A DNA stretch of 64,000 nt from Bimuria novae-zelandiae CBS 107.79. Taxonomy: Eukaryota; Ascomycota; Dothideomycetes; Pleosporales; Didymosphaeriaceae. The position numbers were made by a program, and so were the translations under genes. Below the pieces are notes generated by a model. It saw only the letters and a program-made list of their open reading frames with translations. It had not been told where the DNA came from and did no database searches. The stretch spans positions 207,095-271,094 of the forward strand of contig ML976684.1 in assembly GCA_010015655.1 (NCBI GenBank). Reading direction: 5' to 3'. Below are positions 23,001-35,500 of this stretch, piece after piece (the stretch's first letter is position 1; each line of letters begins with the position of its first letter).

Positions 23001-25026
23001 GAGGAGCGAGAGAGTCACCTCGATCTATGAAGACGAAACCGATATCGTGGTGCCGAATCGGCCTGTTGTTTCTGCAGAGGAAGAGGAAGACATCGCACGT
23101 CAATCTGGAGACCGGCGTAGTCTGTTGTTCTTTATGAAAGCTGTAGGCACGAAGCACATGACCATTAGCTGTCTGACACTGGTTGCAGGCATTGTCCTGC
23201 AACAGATTCAATACCTATGGCTCAAATGGTGGGCAGAAGCAGATGACAAAAGTAGGGCCGGTACCATCCGCCAGCTTTATTTGTTCATTATCGTCACTGC
23301 CATGAACATCTTCGCCTTCTTGGTTTATTTCGCCCACTACGCGCTGTGGTTCCAACCGAAGCTGAGTTTAAACATGCATGCTCGTCAGCTTGCGGCACTC
23401 ATGCGTGCAAGATTTTCATTTCTTGTGTCCACGGTAAGTAAAGCATTGCGATGCTGACGGGAAAGGTTGCTGATAGAGATACCCCAATAGGACATTGGGT
23501 CTATCACAAATCGATTCTCGCAGGATATTATGCTCGTCGATCTGCAACTACCCATAGCCTGGCTCAACGTCACATTCGAGGTGCTGGTCACTATCAGCTC
23601 AATCATCATCATGACGATTGCTACGCCTCCTGTTGCTGCAACAATCCCCGTTCTTGGTGTTGTCGGATACTGCATTCAGAGAGTGTACTTGCGTACTTCT
23701 AGGCAGGTCCGTCTGATGGACCTCGAGGCCAAGGCACCGCCATGTACGCATTTCCTCGAAACAATGGCAGGAATAGTCACCGTACGCGCTTTTGGGTGGT
23801 CTGAGGCATACCGTAAGAGAAACGAAAAGCTTCTAGACCAGTCACAGATTCCATTCTATCTACTAGCTGCGATCCAGAACTGGCTTACGCTAGTGCTAGA
23901 GCTTGTAGTTGCGGGCATGGTCACTGCGCTCGTTGGCTTCGCTGTGGGACTCAGGAACAAGATCGACCCTGGATATCTTGGTTTGGCACTGATTTCGGCT
24001 GTAAGTAATATGCGTCTTTTATACTCGTCGATGGCATATTGACGGCATCCAGATGGACCTTGGCATCAACTTTCGTATCATAATCATTTACTGGACGGAG
24101 CTGGAGACCTCACTGAGCGCTGTGGTCCGTATATTGCAGTTCTCCGCTACACCTGCTGAGCAGCAAGAACTTAACACTGTGGAGCCGCCAGAGCTCTGGC
24201 CGAAGCATGGCTCTGTCTCTTTCTCCAACTTGGCAGCCAGTTACACAGAAGACGGCAAAAGAGTGCTCAACGACATCAACCTGAGCATTCACCCTGGCGA
24301 GAAGATTGGTTTATGCGGGCGAACAGGAAGCGGAAAGTCCAGTCTTGTCGCCACACTCTTTGGCCTCCTTCATCAGCGCGAGGGCCAAATCAGTATTGAT
24401 GGCATACCAACGGCAGAAGTCCCTCTATCCGTGCTCCGCTCCAAAATCATCGCTTTGCCTCAAGAGCCACTCTTCCTGAAAGGCACAGTACGATACAATC
24501 TGACGCCTTGGACACTAGAAGACAAACGCCCTCTCGTCTCTGAGGAGCAAATGAAGAATGCGCTCCAACAAGTGCAGCTCTGGGACAAGCTGAGTGGTGC
24601 AGCTGAGGCAGGGCAGTCTGCGCTCGACCTCAATCTGGATAATGTGGATAGTCTTTTGTCACAAGGCGAGCGTCAGCTCTTCTGTCTCTCTCGTGCGATA
24701 CTCATGGATGGAAAGATCGTCGTCCTAGATGAAGCTACTAGCAGGTATGACCGTCTGACTTCTTCTTTTCGTTCACGCCTCTATTACTAACGCACAGGAA
24801 TAGTGTTGACGCGCACACCGATGCGCTCATGCAACGTATACTACGCACCGCATTCGCGGATCGAACCATCATCGCGATTGCGCATCGACTGGATACTATC
24901 CTTGACTTCGATCACGTAGTGGTGATGGACGCCGGGAGCGTTGTGGAAGTTGGGCCACCGGAGAGGCTTGTGCAGACAGAAGGAAGTTTGTTCAGAGCGC
25001 TCGTGGAGAGTCAGAAGGTGGCTTGA
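20010..25026 (+). pseudogene. ABCC-type ABC transporter, disrupted by two frameshifts
   Basis: A full-length fungal multidrug-resistance-type ABC transporter. Inferred exons are 20010-20219, 20271-21535, 21588-21656, 21730-23433, 23491-24000, 24053-24744 and 24798-25026. Introns are 51-73 bp with GT donors and CTGAC/CTAAC-like branch sites. The N-terminus, SFGPGVGSCRGGFDFT, is typical of the subfamily. The first nucleotide-binding domain has Walker A GKVGSGKS, signature LSGGQ and Walker B LVIDDMLAGLD. The second has GRTGSGKSS, LSQGERQ and VVLDEATS, with two membrane-domain blocks between and before. Two lesions break it. The frame shifts by one base near 21120-21137 with no intron that fits. 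A perfect 49-bp tandem duplication (22243-22291, 22292-22340) shifts it again just before the first Walker A; removing one unit restores the frame. Without lesions the product would be about 1500 residues, a plasma-membrane or vacuolar exporter. Assembly error at either site cannot be excluded. Confidence 0.8.
22243..22340 (+). repeat. 49-bp perfect tandem duplication
   Basis: Two identical 49-bp units (GCGGACATGCGATTACATTG... to ...TGACAGCCA) lie head to tail at 22243-22291 and 22292-22340 inside the ABC transporter. Because 49 is not a multiple of three, the downstream reading frame is lost. The unit encodes the strand that leads into the first nucleotide-binding domain. Confidence 0.95.
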
Positions 25027-25246
25027 AATGCCAGTACCATGTCCATCTGCTGGGTGAGTGCCTCAAATTAGAACACATTTAAAGTGGCGAAAGGTACCTC
25101 TAGGCAGCAATGCATGCGCACGCGCGTAATAATATAATATATAGTTAGGGTATTAAGGAACGTATTAAGATCCAAAAAATACTATATTATAATACTATAG
25201 TAAAAAAACAACTATAATATAATAAATCAATTTATATAAAGGCGTA
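25027..25246. other. 3' flank of the ABC gene
   Basis: About 100 bp of base-balanced sequence, including presumably the 3' untranslated region, passes into AT-rich DNA near 25125. Nothing else is recognised. Confidence 0.3.
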
Positions 25247-27118
25247 ACATGTTTTATAAGCGAGTCGCGAATATAAGCGAGTCGCGAGCCCCACTAACTT
25301 TCTACACCTTTATAACTTATAACTACTATTTCTTTACCTACTACCTCTTAAATGCCCTTAAACGAAGCAGATGTTTAGCTTATAATCTTAGTTATTAATA
25401 AATTATAAATTCTAGCTGTTAATTATGCTATAGCTATTTATAATATTCCTAAGGCGATGCTATGCGACCGACGCACTAAGAAGCCTCTATAACGTAATTA
25501 CTAGCCTAACTTAAAGAAGCTTACCTAGCGAGAGGAGGGGGTAATTATTAGATATATACTTAACTTAGATATACGTAGATTTGCGCCAACGTACGTAGCT
25601 ATATGTAATATAGCTAATAAGCTACTAGCTACGCGCGGTGCTTATTAGGTTAGTGTCTATTAGCTATGTAACTTTATTAAGCGTATAGATAGTTTTATAA
25701 CGCGTTTTAATTAAGCGTATAATAAATAAAGAGCTCTATATAAGGATCCTATATTAATTAAAAGCTAGTTTAAGCTTATAGGGGAGATAAAGGCCAAGTA
25801 TAGCATCTATAATAATAACGTCTATAACTTTAACAAGGCTAGCTTTATAATAGGCAAGATCACGACTTAGCTCGTCATAATAAAATTAGAGAGGAGAGGT
25901 TAGCTAAAGACTATTAAGCCTAGTAACTATAAATAAATAATAGTAATTACTACTATTAACGCTATTAGCTAGTTAGTCCAGCTATTCCTTATCTTCGCGA
26001 GCTAGTATTACTTATTTGCCTAGTATAAGAAGGACATCCTACGCGACTAGGTAATTACAGTAAGTAATAATAGCTAGATAAGTAAGTAATAATAGCTAGA
26101 TAAATAATAAACTAGGAGTAGAGTAGCTAAAGCACTTTAATACTTATATAAAGACTTGCGTTATTAGTACGCGCCGCCTACTTATCCTTAATAATTATAA
26201 AAGCTACTACTCTCTTAAGTTTTAAGAGCTCTATAAGGAAAATAATATTTATACACTCTATATACTACCTTACTTATTCTACCTACTATAGCTACTTAAT
26301 ATTAGCTGCTTCTTACTATTAAAGCGCTCGTATAGCTATAAGGTTAAAAGCCTAATTTACTACTATATTAACTATATTACTAAATTCGAGTTCTTACTAG
26401 CTTTTAAGATAGTATTTAATTAATTATTTACTTTAACTAATATCTACTTAGCCTTTTAAGGTGCAGGCCTTATACCTCTTTAACTAAATATTATACTATT
26501 CAAGCTTAACTTGCATTTGCGTACACCTACTCTAGCTACTTTATTAGAGGCTTTTTAGGAGGCTTATACACTAAGTAACGTATATAAACTTAAAGCTTAA
26601 TTAATATTAATACGTAATTACGTGTGATAGTATAATAGCTTATTATTAGCTTTAATTATTAAAATAATTAACTAGCTTAAAAAGGGCGCTAAAGTAATAA
26701 TACTTTTAGCTAAGCTAATACACAATTAGATTACTAGTTTTAAGAGAGCTAATAAAGTAGTATTAGCGCGTAAATAGCGTAAAAAAAAGCGTATATAGTA
26801 GCGTGGGATCTTAATAAAAGGAGTTAGAGAGGATATACTTGCCTAAAGGGAAGTTGATTAGCAGATTACTTATAAAGAGCGTCGAACAGGAGAGCGATTA
26901 GGCTATAGCTGCTAGGCTCTAGCGCGCTGCAAGAGGTGCAGAGAGACTAGGCACAACTCACGCACGTGCAAAAAAAGATACTTTAGATACTACTTAATCT
27001 ATTGTATAGATATCTCTATACAAACTCTTGATATGGTTAAGATATACGTCTATAGAGGCGCAGAAAGTTGGTGGAGCTTGCGACTTGCTTATATTCGCGA
27101 CTCGCTTATAAAACATGT
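25247..27118 (+). mobile_element. RIP-degraded pogo/Fot-type transposon, TIR family ACATGTTTTATAAGCG
   Basis: Inverted repeats of about 45 bp contain ATAAGCGAGTCGCGAATATA near the left end at 25247; the complement ends at 27118. TA dinucleotides lie at 25245-25246 and 27119-27120. Length 1872 bp. The plus-strand transposase relic shows the YNF-aspartate region (YNFNKASFIIGKI, about 25828), with Asp changed to Asn by a G to A transition. No open frame survives. The terminal repeats share the ACAAGCGAG-like core with the element at 11502. Confidence 0.85.
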
Positions 27119-27505
27119 TAGAACCTTTTAGAGAAGATTTAATCTAAATATTTAATTTTTTTATTTATAATTACGCTTTCTTATTTAATATTATAATTTC
27201 AGTTAATATTTTAACAATTCTATTAACACTTATTAGCCTATCTTTAAAATTTAACATTTATTTTTAGTTTTGTACTTAATAAGATTTTTTTTAAATAGAA
27301 CATGCTTTTCCGTAAAATCTTTATTAAACAAATAACTATTTATACTAATGCTCTAATTACCTAAGTATAATAGTTACTCCTATAACGACTAGATCTAATT
27401 CGGTTACTATTATGCTTAGAGGATTTCTCTACTAGGATACTAATACCCTAGTAGGTAGTAAATCTAGTGGGTGAGATCCCGTTGTAATTCGAATTTATAA
27501 CTATA
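27119..27505. other. AT-rich relic, unidentified
   Basis: Heavily AT-rich with no readable protein and no repeat ends that I can see. Confidence 0.3.
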
Positions 27506-27731
27506 CCGTGTTCATCCACCTAACGATCGCATTTAGTTAATAATCGCCAATACTAAACTCGGGCATAACTTTAATGCGTTATAACTCCCCTATTATGAGC
27601 CCAATTAACAAGGTAATTAAGTTAATAGAATCGCTAGAAACTAAGGAATCCTTTTACTACTCTAAAATTGCTAAGAATTTTCGCGTTAATCCTATAACGT
27701 TGACCTAAAGGTATAAAGCTATCTAAGCGTT
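27506..27731 (+). mobile_element. pogo-type transposon, 5' fragment
   Basis: It starts CCGTGTTCATCCACC after a TA (27504-27505) and contains an ATG at 27595 that begins MSPINKVIKLIESLETKESF, the usual start of the Psq helix-turn-helix of this transposase group. It is cut at 27731 by a retrotransposon LTR, and its remaining part was not found. Confidence 0.6.
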
Positions 27732-29948
27732 TGTTAGGATCCCAGGTTCAACGGGACGACGTCAGGCACTTTATAATGAAAGGTGGCGCTATTGCCCTAC
27801 TAAGGATTATATAATGTCCCACGATGTCCCACACGCTAAGAATATAAGATATTAAGATTATGCAACTATACCATGGGATCCCACATATACCACGTTTAGG
27901 ATAGTATAGAACTATAGGATATTATAGGATTAGTTATATATATAAGAACGTTGAGTATAGCCCTTTTATACTTATGTTTTACCTTACGTATTAATCTATT
28001 ATTTAAACTATACTTAAGCACTTAATAATTAATTTATAACTATACTTTACTTTTAATACTAATATCCTATTAATACGTACGAGCTATTAATACCTCTTTT
28101 TTGCTTAATAATATATTTGCTTAAGAACTAACTTTAGTTTCTTTAAAACTAGCTACCTCTTAGGGACTTAATATTTTAAACACCTTTAATATAAGTACTA
28201 TAAAGACATTTACTACTTCTATAACTTCTAGTAGCGCTAGTGTTTTACAAAAAAAACACTAAGAATAAGGCATATAAATCTAATTTATATAATAGTAACT
28301 ATAAATTCCTTAATATATATCTTTTATAACTAGGCTTATATTTCTTTTATTACGATAATAATTTTAAAAACGAGAAAGAGGTTATCTAAATAGTAATATG
28401 TATATAAGGAGTAGCTGAAGAATAGATCCTCCTATACCTAGTTAAATAATAGACATGGACCACGAGAACAAAGACAAGGACTATATAAATAGTTACGCTA
28501 ATATAGTTAATATTATTAAGAGCTACGCTAACTTTAAGAAGTTCCTTAAGTAACTATTTAGAATTGCTAATAAAATCACTATAGCTAAATAAGCTATCTA
28601 GACTCTTAAGGAGTAATACTCTATAGCTAAATATTTAGTAATGTTTCGCAAGTATACTATATAGCTTAATTAGGAAGATAAATCCTTTAAGCCTATATAT
28701 AAGTAAGAACTTAAGTATAAAGTTTATAAAAAAACGTCTACGCAGCGGCATAATAATTAAAATTCTAAATAAGCTATATAAAGAATTTATTAGAATTAAT
28801 AGGGAATACTTTTCGCTATAAGAATAGTTTCGTAAAAATCTATAGAATTTTAGTTTTAAATGACTAGCACCTTAATAATGGTAACGTAAATTTTATAGTT
28901 ACTAGCTAATAAAAGGAATCTAATTTAATAATCTAGAAAAGGGAACACGAAAGATTATAGGCCCTTAAAAGCCTAATACCTAAGGACTAAGACACGTACC
29001 TACTTTATATATAGTAAACTAGGCTATATCGCTAGGAACTATAGATCTAAAAATAAGGTTATTCGAGAAGTAAACATGCTAGCTATTAATAACGTAAAAG
29101 TAATAGATAAAGAATAGTAGATAATACCCTCTATTAAGTAGCTTAATAGTAACTTAGAGCAATCGGATTTGCCTAATAAAAGACTATATAAGGATACAAA
29201 AGTAGGATTAAATATAGAAGAAATTAAGCTAATGTAATACTATCCTATACTATGCCTAAATCGGAATAATTAGATAAAGAGGATAGTAAACGTCTTTATC
29301 CTCTTAGAGTAACGCTAACTATGTAAAGGAGATTTTAAATACGCTTTTATAGAGCATATAATCGCTATGCACTATCTTAAGTACACTAACTTAGTTAGTA
29401 AGGCAGATTATAAGTAGGCTAATAGACGCTACTAAAATAATACTAAAAAGGGCTACCCTGTTAAAGATCTAAAATATAAACTATAGTATAACCTAGACTA
29501 TTGCAACCCTATACAAGAAGCTCTACGATAGAGACTTTATAAAAAATATTAATATATAATCTACTACTATACTTAATAACACGGATATTTCCCTTTATGG
29601 TAATAATAATACTAATAAAAATATTTTAGTTATCCGATCTCACACTATAATGTTTATTTATAAGATAAGTAAGAGGCAAGACAGTGTCTATAAATATACT
29701 AGACTAAGAATTAGGCCTTATTACTATTAGTAGATAGATAGTGTATATTATAGCTCTAGTAAACGTGTCTATACCTTAACTGCGAGCAACATGCAGGGTG
29801 AAAGAAAAAATATAAATCTAATTAACTAAGTGAAAGAATAATAACCCTAAAAATTAAATTAGCTATAAACAGTAAAGTAACTTATATAAAGGTTTAGTAA
29901 TAGCTATAGAATAAAAAGAAGAAGAATTTCACTAAGCTAATGAAAATA
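27732..29948 (+). mobile_element. Gypsy-type LTR and gag remnant, RIP-degraded
   Basis: A 442-bp LTR (TGTTAGGATC... to about 28173) matches the 458-bp solo LTR at 58806 at both ends. The gag follows: ATG near 28454 (MDHENKDKDYINSYANI...), a decayed retroviral-type zinc knuckle (YIYSKLGYIARNY, about 28998-29040), then a cysteine/histidine-rich C-terminal part. No protease, reverse transcriptase or integrase is readable before the next repeat begins near 29949. It is therefore a deleted or non-autonomous copy with no 3' LTR in place. Confidence 0.6.
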
Positions 29949-30322
29949 ACGTACTCCACAAGCGAGTGACCGGTACAATCGAGTGACTGGAAATGTGAAG
30001 ACCCTATTAAAATCTGCACTCTACACAATAGTACAGAACGCGTATAAATAGTTATAAGACACTATAGTAGGCTAATATACTTGAAATTAACTTTTACTTT
30101 CTTTTTAAACGTGCGTAAATTATACCTAGCCTCGCTATAGCATTTATAGCACTATTAAGTTAATTTACTTTTATTAGCGCGCACCTTCTTCTTTACCTTT
30201 TTTTATTACTACGTACTATAAAGTCCTTTAGAATACCTAGTTACTAGCTATTAGGAGCTATATAAACTCCTTCTTACTATAGTTACTCTCTTTTATGCGA
30301 TTTCTATCGCGTGCCGGCCTTA
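29949..30322 (-). mobile_element. pogo-type transposon end fragment
   Basis: Starts after a TA with ACGTACTCCACAAGCGAGTG, closely like the terminal repeat at 11502. The complementary strand reads a basic Arg/Lys/Glu-rich tail like the C-terminus of these transposases. It is cut at 30322 by an LTR fragment. The other end was not found. Confidence 0.45.
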
Positions 30323-30410
30323 TGTTAAGTCCTAAGTGGTAGCTAGTCCCTATAGGGCTAAGGTTGATTCTCGGGCAGGAGTACTAGTAAGGTAAGGAAG
30401 GGTTTATTAA
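30323..30410 (-). mobile_element. LTR fragment of the TGTTAGGATC family
   Basis: On the minus strand this reads AGTACTCCTGCCCGAGAATC followed by ACCTTAGCCC and a TTAACA end. This matches the 3' end of the LTR at 58806-59263. The 5' part is missing. Confidence 0.55.
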
Positions 30411-30458
30411 TAGCTTATATATATTAATAAATGTGACGCACAGTCACAACGATCAGGA

Positions 30459-32242
30459 AACTCTAAAATAAAGTCTATTAAGAAGAAAAAGTTCTATAAT
30501 AACTAGCTATTTATAAGTTTAAGGGATCGCGTACTTAACTACTTAGCTATTTAGCTTAACCTTAGCTAGCATAAAAAGCTCTAATAAAATATCTTTTATA
30601 ATACACCCTTTAGCTTATAAAGCGTAGTAAAATAAGCTAAATAATAACTTAAAGTATAAAAAGTAGTAAACTTACGCGTAGAGCTTAAAAAGTGGCTAGC
30701 TTAAATCTCTAGCTTACTAGGTAATTAGTTTAAGTAGCTAGTTTATATATAATTCTAAAAGAAAGGTAGAGAAGAAAAGGAGTAGTATATTTCTATTATA
30801 AAGCTTTAATAAGTATTTAAAAATAATTATTTACTTATAACGTAACCCGCGCGAGTACCTGCGTATATAAATAAGTGAATAAGTAGCTATAGAATTATAG
30901 CGCCTAGCTAGTAAAGGCTTACTTGCCTATAAACTTACTATAATCTATACTTTAATATTCCCTAGAAAGACTAAAAGAGGGTTTATTACTTATCCCTTAT
31001 ACTTAAGCTTAGTTAATAATACCTAATACTAATTTTTTTAAATTTAGCTTTTAATTTCACTAATCTCTTTATTTATAAGCTTATTATAAAGTTTATAAAA
31101 AGCTTCCCCCTAGAGCGCGTACTAAAGGCAGTTACACTTTATAGGCTTCTATTAATACTAGCTATTTGCTCTACATGGACACTTGTAGCTTGTATTAGGA
31201 GTGCGCCCTCCAAGCGTAGCGTACATGCCTGCGTGCTTAGTTGTTTAGCCGAGCTGCGCGAGCCAGCGAGCGTATCCTTCTAGAGATAGAGTTGCTACTA
31301 CGCCTGGTCGCGATAGGTTATCAAGCTCTCTCTAAGCCCACTTATAGTTGTATCGTGATGCTAAGCGTAGGAAATCCTTTATTAGCAGCGTACCCTTTAT
31401 CTTTAGGAAATCTAGGAGCACAGCGTTAGCGTGTGCGCGGTCCCATTCGGATAGCCATTTAGTTGTGTCTATTGTTCTGCTGCTCTGTGGGCGTAGGGTG
31501 ACCTCTCTGTATGTATGTCGTACCTGCTCCTTCTAATCATCATCGCTTAGACAGAGATTATTCTTAAGTTTTCTAATTAGCGCCTATAGCGTCTATTACT
31601 TACTTAATTATAGTATTATAAGTTTTAGTCTTTATAAATTAATTATAGTATAGACCTAGTTTTAAAGTGCCTAAAGCTTTATTATAAGCTAATTATAAAT
31701 AGTAAACTCTAGCTTATAGCGCTTAAGCTATTATATATAAGGCTTACTTTTAGTATTTATATTTAGTAGCTCTAGAGCCTAATTATATATATTTATCTAC
31801 TTAGAAGCTTTAAAGTTAATATAATTTTATATCCTTTAAGCTTTCGCATGATACTTAAGCTACGTATACTAAGATAGGAATAAATTATAATTTATAAATT
31901 AATTACTTACTAGAAGATTGATAGTAGTTAGTACATAATCTAGCTTTATTATAAGTTATAAGCGTCAAGACGTAAGTGTAAGGATAATAAAAAGAAAAAA
32001 ATAGTTTACTACTATAATTATTAGCTAGTATAAAGCAAGTATATTATAAAGTATTATAAAGGTATTAGGCTTATAACTATGGCGTATAGTTATAATAATT
32101 AAGAAGCTTGAAAATAAAGTCTATTAAGGAGAGGAAGCTCTATAATAACTAACTATTTATAAGTTTAGGGGATCCCGTGCTTGGCTGCTTGGCTCAATCC
32201 TAGCTAGTGCAGAAAAGCTCTAGCAAGGTGCCTTTTACAACA
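30459..32242. mobile_element. Possible TRIM-like element with short direct terminal repeats
   Basis: Two direct copies of a roughly 135-147 bp sequence bound the segment (30459-30605, RIP-degraded, and 32109-32242, nearly undamaged). Shared text includes AAATAAAGTCTATTAAG and CTATTTATAAGTTTA. The better copy starts TG and ends CA, as an LTR would. The interior of about 1.5 kb has no readable retrotransposon protein. It includes a base-balanced island at 31160-31560 whose minus strand reads TKWLSEWDRAHANAVLLDFL, a peptide I do not recognise. The relation between island and repeats is unclear. Confidence 0.4.
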
Positions 32243-32574
32243 ATAAAGTATTAGTATTAAAAGTAATACGTAGTTATAAATAAATTAATAATATTTAAGT
32301 ATAATATAAATAATAGAATAAATGAGGTTAAACACGAAGATAAAATATCTATCTTTAACGTTCCTATATATAAGTCCTGGACTGCTCGCTGGCGAGTACT
32401 CTCCCTAGAGCGCTCTCCAGAAAGCAGTCACATAATTTCGTAAGCGCTAACAACGCGGCAAGCGAAGACAAGGGTGTCTCCACCTATACGCGCTGTTACT
32501 AGGTACAGAATAGTTTACTATCCTTATATTTAATTATAGATTTTGTTGGTCGGCATATGTACGATCGTACGGGG
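32243..32574. other. Spacer with a base-balanced patch
   Basis: AT-rich to about 32375, then about 200 bp of near-normal composition. No gene, repeat end or RNA is recognised. Confidence 0.3.
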
Positions 32575-35500
32575 TGATAATAATAATAAACTTTTTTGGA
32601 TTGCTATGAGTATAAAGAAGAAAAGGTAGACACAGAATAATACGATGACACCTAGTGCGGGGGTGCCAAGCATGCATAGACTACTAAATATCCCGTATTT
32701 CCTATTACTCCCTTACTATTATACCTACACTAGCAGTCTTTATTATTATAAAAAAGTAGTAGCTACTCTAAGGATATTATACTAATTCCTCTACTTAAAT
32801 AAATAACTCGTTAGTATTAATAAAGCGCTCTAAAGTACGATTCAGTCTAGCCTTTATAAATATATTTATAAAATTATTATAGCTATTAAACTAGCAGATT
32901 TTAGTAATCTCGCGACGTTTATATAACTAGCGGAGTGCTATAATATTAATTATAAGACGTTTTTTATTAATTATTCTAAGCTTAATAAGGAATTCGTACA
33001 GCGAGTATAAATTAGTATATATAATAAGTAGGATTAGTAGTAGACCAAGGCATCCCGTAACTATCTTAAGAGTTGTTAGAATAGTAATAGCGATATTAAT
33101 ACTACTAACTATGCTATATATTTTTAAAGCAAGAATACTCTAAGTAACGCGCTTATATTTAGTTAAACTCTAGTAAATAATATTACTATAATATAAAACT
33201 GGCTTTCCGGTGTACTATAATTAGACTTATTAACAAGGATAAGAAGGTACTTAAGCTATAAGCTAAGATCTTAGTTATTTATAAAAAAACTTATCTATAA
33301 ATACTATTAACTTAGTAATAGTAAAGTTAAGAGGCACCTACTATGGACATTATTCCAGATTCCTAGCTTGCTATTAAAGCTAGCGAATAAGCTTTATAAA
33401 GTCCTTGTCTGCAGGTTATTATATCTGTGCAGCTATAGAAGGATTAAATAATACTTTAGGTTAGTATATAAAAGTAATATATGCCCCGCGTACGCGCTAC
33501 GCTATATATTTCTATATCTAGTCTATAGCCTTTAAGTTAATAAGCTTAATCTTAGCACCTTATCCTTTTTATATTAGTAGGACAGTATCTCCTTATAATG
33601 TTAGAGTATATTTATTAAACTTAAGTAATACTTGTTTAGATAGTTAGTTCTTAGGCTCAGCTTAGAAATTAGCTTTATAAAGTGTAGGGTCTTCTGCATT
33701 AGAAAATATAAATATTCTAATTATAAAAGTATTATCTATTTATAAACCTACGATTCCAAAGTCATCCAGTCCGTTATTTATAATAAGAAGGCACGGGTTA
33801 TAGGTAGAAGTAGTTAAGTTTAGTCTTAAGAATCTTATAAGCATGTTACAGAGGTATATAGTATTTTTTTCCTTACTAATAGACTAATAGGCCTTAACTA
33901 GTACTTATTTATAGGTAATTCCTATAATTTATATCTTAGATTTAAAGTTAGCTAAGGTAAAGTTAGTGCTAGTATTATAAGTAATAATGTTTAGTAGCCC
34001 TTAGTATGTATTAATTTATAGCATGCGGAGTGTCTCTTAGGTATCCTTTATATTTATAGATAGTAGGAACTATGTACTGTTAAAGGTAGTAGCTAAATTA
34101 ATTATATAAAGAACTAGTTTCCTACTTAAGTATATTATATTTACTAGGATTTTAAAATTAAATTCCCGATTATTCTTTAGCTTAAACTTAAAGTAACCTA
34201 GTGCTAGATCGTGCGCCTAGTATTAGTAGTAAAATCTTTAAATTTCTTAGGGTAGCCTTTTATCTATATTATTATGCCCTACATGTTTGAGCAGTTGTAT
34301 TAGCAACTTTATAGCTAGGTGTCTAAATCTCTAGTGTAGACGTCTTAGCTTAGTTTCTATAAGGAATACCCGTCCATGTTCTGTCTTACTTAGGTAGAAC
34401 CACGGGCGTTCCTATTTGCGAATAACTGAAAAGGTTACTTATCCTTATATAAGCTAGTCTATGGTATTATTAAAGTAGACATACAACCGGTCTATATCTT
34501 TTAAATAGAGGAAAAATAGAGTAGGTATATGTAAGACTTAAAATTTAATTTTTCTAATTTTTATAGACACGTGTATAGTTTTAATTACTATAGTAATACT
34601 GCCTTTACTAAATTAGGCTAATATATTCTTAGTAGTAAAAGTATTTACGTTTATAGTAAGATCCATTACTTAGAGCGCTAGGAACTACTCTTTTTTTATT
34701 ATTAAAATATTTAAGACGCTAGTGTTAGGTAGAATACCTTAATACGTAATCTTTAAATATTAATCATTAATAAGAAACTACGAGGCTAGTATATTTAGTT
34801 TAGTATACCTATAAATATCCTCTCTAGTAACATAGTAAAGGAAGGCTTAGTTAGTAAGGTACTTAACTATAAATTACTATTCCTGTTTATCTCCCTCTTA
34901 ATCTTTTATAAAAAACTAGTTAACTTCTTTTTCTTTATACTTAGTAAGGAATATAGCGTATTCTATTTCCTCGCCTATAATTTTATAATATACAAGATAC
35001 TAGGTCTTAGAATGCTTCCTTTCTTCAAGTGTATAGTTGGTAGACTAGCAGTCTCTCTTGCTATAAATATAACATTTCTTGTTTCTCTATGCGGTTGTCT
35101 CGAAATTGTCTCTAGGATATTGTAGAAACCTGCTACGTTTACAAGTAAATACGCTACGTTTACTGCGTAAATTATAATTGCCTGGCCTCCTTCTAGAGTT
35201 AATACTAGTGTACTAATTGTCTAAATTGTACTAGCTGCCTAGATCTATCTTTATAAAGTTAATAGAGGCAGTTATAGCACGCAAGTTTTTAATTAAAGAC
35301 TACAGATTTCTAAATAGAACTTTACACTCTAGGGATAGCTTATATAATGCTATTTTAAGTTTCTTAACACTATAGTATGCTATAATTATCGTTATGCGAG
35401 GTGTATATTCTTTAATATACTATCACCTAAGTACTCTCTAATATAACTAGAGCTTATCTTCCATAATATTTAAAATCTTATTAAAAGTCTTATTATAGTT

